Source: Neoarius graeffei (lineage: Eukaryota > Chordata > Actinopteri > Siluriformes > Ariidae). Taken from it: a DNA stretch of 64,000 nt. This document shows, piece after piece, positions 55,428-64,000 of the stretch. Each line of letters begins with the position of its first letter. The first letter of the stretch is position 1. The stretch covers positions 48,939,521 to 49,003,520 of the forward strand of contig NC_083587.1 of the NCBI RefSeq assembly GCF_027579695.1, written 5' to 3'. The position numbers were made by a program, and so were the translations under genes. The notes beneath the pieces were generated by a model. That model was not told the DNA's origin. It searched no databases and saw nothing but the letters and a program-made list of their open reading frames with translations.

Positions 55428-57017
55428 TAAAAGTTTGTGAACCCTTTAGAATTTTCTATATTTCTGCAAAAATATGACCCAAAACATCATCAGATTTTCA
55501 CACAAGTCCTAAAAGTAGATAAACAGAACCCAGTTAAACAAATGAGACAAAAATATTATACTTTGTCATTTATTTATTGAGGAAAATGATCCAATATTAC
55601 ATATCTGTGAGTGGCAAAAGTATGTGAACCTTTGCTTTCAGTATCTGATGTGACCCCCTTGTGCAGCAATAACTGCAAGTAAATGTTTCCGGTATCTGTT
55701 GATCAGTCCTGCACACCGGCTTGGAGGAATTTTAGCCCATTCCTCCGTACAGAACAGCTTCAACTCTGGGATGTTGGTGGGTTTCCTCACATGAACTGCT
55801 CGCTTCAGGTCCTTCCACAACATTTCGATTGGATTAAGGTCAGGACTTTGACTTGGCCATTCCAAAACATTAACTTTATTCTTCTTTAACCATTCTTTGG
55901 TAGAACGACTTGTGTGCTTAGGGTCGTTGCCTTGCTGCATGACCCACCTTCTCTTGAAATTCAGTTCGTGGACAGATGTCCTGACATTTTCCTTTAGAAT
56001 TCCCTGGTATAATTCAGAATTCATTGCTCCATCAATGATGGTAAGCCGTCCTGGCCCAGATGCAGCAAAACAGGCCCAAAACACGATACTACCACCACCA
56101 TGTTTCACAGATGGGATAAGGTTGTTATGCTGGAATGCAGTGTTTTCCTTTCTCCAAACTTAACGCTTCTCATTTAAACCAAATTGTTCTAAAGCCGTCC
56201 ACAAAACATTTTTCCAATAGCCTTCTGGCTTGTCCATGTGATCTTTAGCAAACTGCAGACAAGCAGCAAGTTTTTTGAAGAGCAGTGGCTTTCTCCTTGC
56301 AACCCTGTCATGCATACCATTGTTGTTCAGTGTTCTCCTGATGGTGGACTCATGAATATTTAACATTAGCCAATGTGAGAGAGGCCTTCAGTTGCTTAGA
56401 AGTTACCCTGGGGTCCTTTGTGACCTCGCCAACTATTACACGCCTTGCTCTTGGAGTGATCTTTGTTGGTTGACCACTCCTGGGGAGGGTAACAATGGTC
56501 TTGAATTTCCTCCATTTGTACACAATCTGTCTGACTGTGGATTGGTGGAGTCCAAACTCTTTAGAGATGGTTTTGTAACCTTTTCCAGCCTGATGAGCAT
56601 CAACAACGCTTTTTCTGAGGTCCTCAGAAATCTCCTTTGTTCGTGCCATGATACACTTCCACAAACATGTGTTGTGAAGATCAGACTTTGATAGATCCCT
56701 GTTCTTTAAATAAAACAGGGTGCCCACTCACACCTGATTTGTCATCCCATTGATTGAAAACACCTGACTCTAATTTCACCTTCAAATTAACTGCTAATCC
56801 TAGAGGTTCACATACTTTTGCCACTCACAGATATGTAATATTGGATCATTTTCCTCAATAAATAAATGACCAAGTATAATATTTTTGTCTCATTTGTTTA
56901 ACTGGGTTCTCTTTATCTACTTTTAGGACTTGTGTGAAAATCTGATGATGTTTTAGGTCATATTTATGCAGAAATATAGAAAATTCTAAAGGGTTCACAA
57001 ACTTTCAAGCACCACTG
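55428..57017 (-). mobile_element. Tc1-like transposon, full length (family I, copy 2)
   Basis: CAGTGGTGCTTAAAAGTTTG and the reversed CAGTGGTGCTTGAAAGTTTG ends, with TA flanks (55426-55427 and 57018-57019). It is 1590 bp and inserted in the family III Tc1. Confidence 0.95.
55638..56649 (-). pseudogene. Tc1 transposase with first catalytic region deleted
   Basis: From ATG 56649 (ARTKEISEDLRKSVVDAH), the N-terminal HTH and linker are open to about 56350. Then come frameshifts (56366-56160 in another frame) and a stop near 56160. The region that should read LWTDETKIELFG reads LWTALEQFGLNE, so the first catalytic D is missing. The C-terminal half is open (56108-55638): KHGGGSIVFWACF, WVMQQGNDPKHTS, where D has become G, and LNPIEMLWKDLK. 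Two of three catalytic residues are therefore lost. In contrast to copy 1, the C-terminus is uninterrupted. Confidence 0.88.
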
Positions 57018-57019
57018 TA

Positions 57020-57440
57020 ATGTGTGTATATATGTATGTGTGTTTTCTTGAAGAAGAGTATTTCATTTTTAGCTTTTTTGCAGAATTCAACCACAGCAAC
57101 GTCTACTGGGTTTTAGTAGACCAGCATTATTACAATTGTAGCAATATTTTGGCAGTTATTTTCATCGCAAGTAACATAATATGATCACACATCCATTATC
57201 TATCCTGCTTATCTGTCATGGTCACGAATATGATAATCCAACACCGCAAAATAAATGCAAATGAGGAGGTTTTATTTTTGGCCGGTGTTATAAAAACAGA
57301 TACTTTTTGCCTCAAAGTGAGGAAAAATAGCCCAGGTTGATAATCTGGTGTCAAAAAAGTTGGCCCTGTTTGAAAGACTCAACAATGAGCTATGTGAATA
57401 AGGATAGAGCGTCCTTTTACCATTTCAATTTTTAATTCTA
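57020..57440. other. No gene seen
   Basis: Spacer without recognised features. Confidence 0.35.
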
Positions 57441-57445
57441 CACTA

Positions 57446-58225
57446 AGTAACTTTAAAAACGCACATTGATAAAACTTGCTGAATTCGTGCTGAGTTTATC
57501 TCAAGAAGAAAAGAAATATATCACAATGGAAAAATAACTTCGTTCCGCCCGAATAAGTTCCAAATCTGTGCTCAAATCAGAATTTAAGGGAGTTGTACTC
57601 AATAACGTACAATATCACTCGGGTAGTCAGTGACATGGACAGGCTTTAATTTTCAAACAAATTTTGCATACACTGTACACACACAATCTTGCCTATAAAT
57701 ACCCGGGGGAAATGATGGGAAAATTGTCATTATTGAAGATGCCACGCCTAAGCCAAAATCAACGTGAACAGGCCATCGGGATGTTGCGTGCCGGAAGTAC
57801 ACAGACAGAGGTCGCCCGGCACTTCGGTGTTCATCATTCGACCATTTCCCGTTTGAGTCAGCGTTACAGACAGACAGGGAGCACCAGGGATCGTCCACGC
57901 CCTGGTCAGCCTCGAGTCACGACGCCAGTTCAGGATCAGCACATCAGGCTAGCTCACCTCCGTGACAGATTCCTGACACCCTCAGTCACTGCTGCTGAGA
58001 CCCCTGGACGACACAGACCCAGAATCTCCAGCATGACGGTCCGAACATGGACCAACTGTCACTTTGAATTTTTTTTATTGTGAATTAATTCTTGAGTTTG
58101 ACAATAAATGTCCTTTATCGATGTTTCAAGATGTGTGTGCATTACATACAATATCATAAATTTCAAATATATGCATGGATCTAAAGTGATATCGTGTTGA
58201 ATTCCATTGTGCGTTTTTAGTTACT
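57446..58225 (+). mobile_element. Internally deleted Tc1-like element
   Basis: AGTAACTTTAAAAACGCACA at the left and, reversed, AGTAACTAAAAACGCACAAT at the right are imperfect inverted ends. TA precedes the left end, while the right flank is less clear. Inside is a short transposase-derived frame. Confidence 0.65.
57739..58083 (+). CDS. Tc1 transposase DNA-binding domain only (114 aa)
   Basis: The frame from ATG 57739 reads PRLSQNQREQAIGMLRAGST, then EVARHFGVHHSTISRLSQRY, a paired-type HTH, then DRPRPGQPRVTTPVQDQHIR (the GRPR-like hook) and the second HTH start. An internal deletion joins RTWTN to CHFEFFLL and a stop, so the DDE catalytic core is absent. No stop interrupts the 114 residues. 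AATAAA-like sequence lies at 58105. If expressed, it could bind the inverted repeats of full-length relatives without cutting them. It may equally be a neutral relic. Confidence 0.65.
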   Translation: MPRLSQNQREQAIGMLRAGSTQTEVARHFGVHHSTISRLSQRYRQTGSTRDRPRPGQPRVTTPVQDQHIRLAHLRDRFLTPSVTAAETPGRHRPRISSMTVRTWTNCHFEFFLL

Positions 58226-58342
58226 TGGTATATATTTGGTTAAAATTAGTTACAAAATTTAATACACATTTATTATTAAAAATGCAGGCTCTTGGTTTTT
58301 CATTCAAATTTTTTGCTACGTTCAGTGCCTGTAATTTTTGTG

Positions 58343-58367
58343 CCCCCCCCCCCCCCCCCCCCCCCCC
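58343..58367. repeat. Poly-C tract, 25 bp
   Basis: An uninterrupted C run, with potential for i-motif or G-quadruplex formation on the other strand. It is also a likely assembly length error. From 58226 to 59388 there is no gene; a (CA)n is at 58893-58916. Confidence 0.95.
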
Positions 58368-59388
58368 ATTTCCAGAGTTTCTGTTTAGTGTGTGGAAGGA
58401 AGGAGCCTGTATCTGTTTACAGGTAATAAGCTGGAGTTATAGGTCTATACATCGACATGAAAGAAGTACTGGTGTGTTATTTAGATGGGGGATAAAGTTG
58501 AAGAGGTGGGGAAAAGGTACAGACAGGAAGACAGCGAGGGGACAAAACGTTTCAAAGAGCAGTGAACACATGGGGAATTAGTGGAACTCCGCCAGCAAGG
58601 TTGGCTCACATGGAGAGGTATCTGCTTTTTATTAGACACCAAGAAACACTTTAGACACCCCCCACCCCGGGCCTTTCTGCTTAGCCAACTCGGAGTCCGT
58701 GCACATGCGTTATCAGATTCATTAGTCACATTGTCGTGACCCCGGTCTCACCATGGCATCCAGAAATCCTTCACGGGAATTTTACATCTTTGGTCAACTT
58801 TGATAAATGACCAATGTAGTAAAGACAAAGCGAGTTAAATTCATTTGATACACCGGATACTACCACATACCTGAAGTCACTGTTTTGATGCGCACACACA
58901 CACACACACACACACAGAGACCTATAAAGTGATGTATTGGAATCTTCTCAAGTTACACCAGACACATTCCATCAGTTTAAGAGAAAAGCTCACTCTGCAT
59001 TATTTCCACATTTGTAATGTCTTGAGGCATGTGTTGATAATTTCTACTAACTCACCATTGTTTATAAACATTATCATGGTTTCGTATTTCCTAAAAATTG
59101 CTAGGCATTTAAATGGGCTGCGTTTCACCCGTAAAGGGACCTCAGATCTTGAGGCACAATACTTTCAGTGCACATCATCATTTCTAGCGCATTGGACATT
59201 TGGATGGATCCACAATTTCATTTTGCTCTGAAATGACGAACAGGGTTAAAAGTAACAGGGTTGCTAATAGTATGAGGATAACAGCGTTTAAATGATGTAT
59301 CTAACAAGTAAGGAGTATGTTCAGGGACGTCACCACTTAATTTTACAGTATCATTGAAAATAAACTATACTTTACCCTGTATATGGCC

Positions 59389-60255
59389 CATTCTGTAATT
59401 GCGGGTACATTTCAAGTGTTGAAAGAAAACAAAAAAATTAGTCATCGTCAGCTCTGTTATCGGTAAACCGGGCAATCCATGAACAGAATTGACGATAACA
59501 GAGTTGACGTTTCCCACCATTTTGTGTCTTAACTCCACATGCTAACCTCAAACTAGCTACCACAGGGCACATATACAAACATAATTGTATGGATTTTAAT
59601 CATATTATTGGTGTTTTTTTTTTTTTTTAAATGAGTGAGATATTCACTTCAATATCACAATAACAGATTTGACAAATAATTAATCTACTGTTGATGCATC
59701 CTCAACATTTTGTTCAAATTAATGAGAGAAGCAACAGAACACGCCTCACTGCCTTTCTGAAGCTTCCCGCCAGAAGAAGTGACATTTCTCGGTGTAGGTG
59801 TCATGCGTGTTATTAAAAGTCTTTGTGGATTTTATGCGGTTTTATAACAGAGTTGACAAGAACATTGGGACAGATAAAAAAAATTTTTTTTATTACTGAA
59901 ATTTCACATAATACAGAAAATAGACTTTCTATCTATGCAATTGATTTTATAACAGTTAATAGAATGAGCCCCCCAAAAACCAGGTCGTTAGACTGAATCG
60001 CTTCATGTTTATTCAAGTTGAATGTATGAATCAGTAGTCAAAGACAGCCAATAATGTGGGGGGAGGGGTGGGAGTCATTTAGTTAATGTTTTATGGATAA
60101 ATTGGGTCTAAAATGTACATCAAGCATTGCTACTGGTGACCGTTTGTCATAATTTGCATTATTGTTCAAAACTGATTCAATGAAGATTTCTTTTGTGGAA
60201 AATAACAAAAGGTTTATCTTGGAGACGCGAAATGTACCCTGAATTCCAGAATGAC
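59389..60255. mobile_element. Possible MITE with CCATTCTG ends
   Basis: CCATTCTGTAATTGCGGGTA followed by CATTTC at 59389 is repeated inverted near 60226-60255 (reversed: CATTCTGGAATTCAGGGTAC). The interior has the repeated phrase AACAGAGTTGAC. No coding and no clear target duplication. Confidence 0.5.
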
Positions 60256-60395
60256 GCATATGCAGTTATAATATCAATGGGACACAAACAGCATCCCAAT
60301 CATGGAATCACAGGTTTGTTTACATGTAATTGTTTGCTAGATTCTTGGTTTAGATAGTAACCCAAGTATGCCTTTTGGTTGTAAATATGATTAGC

Positions 60396-60527
60396 TCTCC
60401 CAGAGCAGTCTGGGGAGCAGGTGCATTGCTTAAGGCCACTTCAGCCATTCCTGCTGGTCCAGGGAATCAAACCAGCAACCTTTTGGTCCCAAAGCTGCTT
60501 CTCTAACCATTAGGCCATGGCTTCCCC
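60396..60527 (-). mobile_element. Second tRNA-derived SINE family, copy 2
   Basis: The reverse of GGGGAAGCCATGGCCTAATG, with A- and B-box-like segments (GGTTTGATTCCCTGG). It is short, covering head and part of body, and matches the head at 22495. Confidence 0.75.
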
Positions 60528-60651
60528 AGTTCTTGATGTTCTTGTGGTCACTGCAGGTACTACAGATGTCTGAGGTTCAGGGTCCTGCTGTTCCCCCCCA
60601 TGCTGTCCATGTCACAAAGTTTTAGCAAGAAGGGCAAGACTCTCAACGGGC

Positions 60652-60996
60652 AGCATGGTAGTTAGCACTGTTGCTCCAACAGCAAGAAGATTTCGGGTTC
60701 AAACCTTACAGCCAATGGGGGTCTTTCTGTGTGGGGTTTGCATGTTTTCCCTGCGTCTGCTTGGGTTTCCTCCTACAGTTCAAAGACATGCAGATGAGGG
60801 AAAACACCCTGCCATTGGGGTTGCACAAGCCGGTGTATACTTAGCGCTGGTTCCAAGCCCAGATAGATTGGGGAAGGTTGCATCAGGAAGGACGTCTGGT
60901 GTAAAAAGGAAAAAAAACAAACAAAACAATGCCAAATCAAATATATGATCATGATGATCGTTTGTGGCGATCCCTAACGGGAGCAGCTGATAGAAG
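60652..60996 (+). mobile_element. SINE, tail-variant subfamily
   Basis: The diverged head GGCAGCATGGTAGTTAGCAC and B-box-like GGTTCAAACCT, a standard body to about 60795, then the alternate 3' end (CCGGTGTATACTTAGCGCTG, AGGACGTCTGGTGTAAAAAG, GGGAGCAGCTGATAGAAGAA). Confidence 0.8.
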
Positions 60997-61009
60997 AAGC
61001 CAGAGTCTT

Positions 61010-61356
61010 CATCTCATCATCTCTAGCCGCTTTATCCTGTTCTACAGGGTCGCAGGCAAGCTGGAGCCTATCCCAGCTGACTACGGGCGAAAGGCGGGGT
61101 ACACCCTGGACAAGTCGCCAGGTCATCACAGGGCTGACACATAGACACAGACAACCATTCACACTCACATTCACACCTACGGTCAATTTAGAGTCACCAG
61201 TTAACCTAACCTGCATGTCTTTGGACTGTGGGGGAAACCGGAGCACCCGGAGGAAACCCATGCACGCACGGGGAGGCCCTCGCTGGCCACGGGGCTCGAA
61301 CCCGGACCTTCTTGCTATGAGGCGACAGCGCTAACCACTACACCACCGTGCCGCCC
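61010..61356 (-). mobile_element. tRNA-derived SINE, full length
   Basis: A reverse copy with a perfect 13-bp duplication AAGCCAGAGTCTT (60997-61009 and 61357-61369). It inserted at the tail of the previous SINE. Confidence 0.94.
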
Positions 61357-61369
61357 AAGCCAGAGTCTT

Positions 61370-62555
61370 AAACTTGGGGGAAAAAAATTATGTTCAGAAA
61401 AATTAGTTGCTAAGAATAAGAACGTTAGCTAAAATGTTTTTCAAGCATGTGAGTGTACTCTTACAGCCACTGTAGCTATGAAGGATAATTGCTTGATCAC
61501 ATTTTGGTTTTAAAACAACTTCACCCCGAGATATACTGGTTTTCCGACATTTAGATATACTGACTTTAGATGTACTGAAATTCTGACATTTTATACAGAA
61601 CAGGAGGAATAGAGAAAAGGAGATCAGTGAACTATTTGTGACTTATCATGGGATTAAAAAAAAAAGCAACAACTTTTGAGCACGAATCTAGAATCGGACA
61701 CAGTTAAACGGACGCGGTGTGAATGCTTCCAGACATGACTTTAATACTAAGAAGACCTACACATATGGACCCCAATAAGTCTGATACTTAACACACTACA
61801 CTCTGGTTTGTTTAAAGGTATTAATGAAATTGTCATGACTCATTATTCCAACAGTACAAGGTGATAATAACAGCAGAGTCCTCCAGCTTTTAAAAGCAGC
61901 TGATGTTGTTTGGCTTGTATTTTGGAGTGTGCAGTAAAAAGGTCACTGAGCACTGAACTCTTAAATGAACCCCTGCTGTTTGTTTATGCAGTTTGTTGAG
62001 GGGAAACCAGCAGAATGGGTTTAATTAACACATGAGGTATTGGGATGCTTGGGATGCATGTTTCTTGTCCGTGTTGGAAGACAACCTTGATATTTTTTTT
62101 GGTTGTTTGATGGTGTAGTGTAGTTTTTAATGCAATTTCAGCCAAATATTTCCACATGCAATGACCATTATGGTCACTGAGCAATGATTCCTACACTTCC
62201 CTGATGTATTGGTCAAACTGAAGAGAGTTTCTAGCAGTAGACTGAACCAATCATGAAGCAAGAAGCACGACAGGATGGCATTATTGGACTTTATACCACA
62301 GCGCTGTGAAATTTTCAAGACTGACTGGTAGGCATGTAACGAGTCACCAAATCGTTTGTACTACCTCCATTTGCTTCTCTTTTCTTTAGCTTTCAGCAGT
62401 CTGTAAAAAGAGAGGTCTGATTTCTTGTTAAATCTATTTGTACAGTCAGTCACATAACAGCTCTTTCCAATTTTAGGTCTGTTTTTGTGTGTTTTTGCAG
62501 CATTAGAGCTGTGTTACTTCCGCCTCCAGTGAAGTCGCATGCATTCCAGCTGTTT
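61370..62555. other. No gene seen
   Basis: AT-rich DNA, presumably integrin intron 2. No integrin exon motif found on the + strand. Confidence 0.4.
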
Positions 62556-62559
62556 TACG

Positions 62560-63090
62560 TCATTCTATCCATATTCACTGGATATGAGCAATCACACACA
62601 CTGATTGGCTACTCTACTACAAAGATATCAGCTCATATACTGTGAGTAGACAAAAACAAAATGGCGGCACGTGTTGCTGAACCAACTGAGGATGAAATAA
62701 AAACTCTACTCGAAAACAAAACCCCAAAAATACAAAAAAAAAACCAAAGCAACAAAATATGAAATGAAAATATTTGATGATAATAACATGTATCTTTTTT
62801 ATTTTTCAATAATTATTATAGCATTTTTCACAAATTGCTACTGTAATTTCGCCGGTTTGTTTACATTCTAAGCGGAAACGATTTTGTCGGACCTTTTGTA
62901 TAACGTTTTTATTTATCGAATTTGCAAAAAAATAAAAATGCTCTGTTTCACAAAATCCAGTGAATGTGGATAGAATAAAAGTTATTCCACTCAATCTTGT
63001 CATACATGGCTTATAGCCAACTCGGTGCTACACGCCTCATTGGCTATCAGCTCATGTATGACTCGATGTCATGGAATAACTGTTAAATAT
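62560..63090 (+). repeat. Dispersed element, copy 2, with short conserved coding start
   Basis: It matches 39830-40525 in inverse orientation. CACTGGATATGAGCAATCAC leads to a frame from ATG 62662 (AARVAEPTEDEIKTLLENK), then a poly-A frameshift and KATKYEMKIFDD in the next frame. The pattern E-N-K..N-KK-TK..A...F recalls the N-terminal helix of Crypton or DUF3504-type proteins, but this is a weak match. The decay ends with GGCTTATAGCCAACTCGGTG and GGAATAACTGTTAAATATTG. Confidence 0.6.
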
Positions 63091-64000
63091 TGCACCCTCA
63101 GCTGCTGAAAAACACTCCGAAAACTAAGAGATTACGCAGCCTGATGATAACCTCAATTTTTTATTTCATTGATTTCGAATTGTCACAAATTTGTATCATT
63201 GTATGATATCGTTACATGCCTACTGAATAGTCAGTCAGTAGGCATTTATTAATTTTCTAAAACCCGTGAAAGTAGTTCCAGCTACATGGAATGATCATTT
63301 CTATCGTACCAATTCATTCACATGGAATTGTATGGTGGACGGTTCCCATAATAAGCCTGATATTAAACAGATTAAAAAGCACAGTGTTATTTAACATAGA
63401 AAAAGTCCAACCATTGATGATGTATAGGTTCCATAAGGAGATATTTAACATTAACAGAAGGAGTCTTCAGTGTCTCTGCTTTGTAACTGTCTTCTGAGGA
63501 CAGAGAACTTTGCACTTGCATTTCCCCCGTAATATAACAAACTGTTTTTTTTTTTTTTTTTTTTTTGTCTTAATAATTCCAGTAGATAGAGAAAATGAGA
63601 GGCTGGTGAGGGAATAACTGTTTACACTTGCTATAATGTAAGTGATGAGAGAAATTTGTCTCATGGATGTTTCATAACATTAAACGTAAACCGATAAAAT
63701 GGATAAAACTATAAACTGAAAAAAATGTGTGATTTGTCATTTATTATTACATTTTAAAAATGGAATCATTGACAAGTCGCAGTGGTATGAGAAGAATAAA
63801 AACTTTTTGACAGTCCTGTTAAGAGAAACTAATCAAATTTTGGATAATAACAGTAATTACAATTCTCATCATTGATTATTTGAGCACGTAGCATGTCGTT
63901 TTATTCTTTGGCTTATGTTAGTCTGGAAGTGGACAATGTCCATAGTGGATGCAGCCTCAACCCTAAATTCTGTGTTATGTGACTAATGAGTAACAGATGG
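63091..64000. other. No gene seen
   Basis: AT-rich DNA with a poly-T run at 63546-63566. No recognisable coding or repeat ends. Confidence 0.4.

Noticed and set aside
58343-58367. Poly-C as a regulatory element
   Set aside because: No gene or conserved context nearby, and homopolymer length may be a sequencing artefact.

Overview
This is a repeat-rich stretch of nuclear DNA from a ray-finned fish. The evidence is many tRNA-derived SINEs of a kind abundant in teleosts, full-length DD34E Tc1-like transposons, LINEs of the Rex3 (RTE) and L2 types, many short inverted-repeat elements, and a vertebrate integrin alpha gene with canonical splice sites. I cannot fix the order from sequence alone. 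There is no bacterial or organellar DNA, no CRISPR array, no rRNA gene and no functional tRNA gene.

Host genes. The one confident host gene is the 5' end of an RGD-binding-type integrin alpha subunit on the + strand: exon 1 at 45341-45540 behind a CpG-rich 5' region, and exon 2 at 48204 to about 48337. The splice phases match. No later exon is recognisable to 64000, so intron 2 would exceed 15 kb. On the - strand at 4432-3076 lies the first exon of a gene of the fish P2X7-C-terminal-domain family. A 991-bp hAT-like element splits it, with an 8-bp target duplication.

Layout. 1-4700: a foldback repeat, unassigned DNA and the disrupted P2X7-C-like exon. 5094-7372: a hAT element carrying a LINE tail, a foldback MITE, a GT microsatellite and a Harbinger-like MITE. 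7439-12830: SINEs, a Rex3 tail, Tc1 relics and a LINE relic. 14417-24563: a Tc1 element, then a three-deep nest (Tc1 > LINE > Rex3), then a Tc1 element with one visible stop codon. 25865-27595: a non-LTR reverse transcriptase of uncertain clade. 29760-36806: an L2 LINE holding two Tc1 copies, one of which holds a hAT MITE. 38067-45000: SINEs repeatedly invaded by DNA elements, including a THAP/P-element-like remnant. 45341-48341: integrin exons 1 and 2, with three element complexes in intron 1. 50294-52190: a MITE, then a minisatellite of about 1.2 kb. 52296-58230: hAT and Tc1 nests and a Tc1 derivative that keeps only its DNA-binding domain. 59389-64000: MITE-like DNA, SINEs and a repeat paired with one near 40 kb.

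How it fits together. Most of the sequence is layered transposition, and duplicated targets plus empty-site comparisons between paralogous copies give the order of insertion. The SINE 3' tail resembles the Rex3 3' tail, which fits SINE mobilisation by Rex3. I found no convincing new multi-gene system. The best leads are the interrupted P2X7-C-like exon, the THAP remnant, a Myb/SANT fragment inside an intronic nested element, and the DNA-binding-only Tc1 reading frame.
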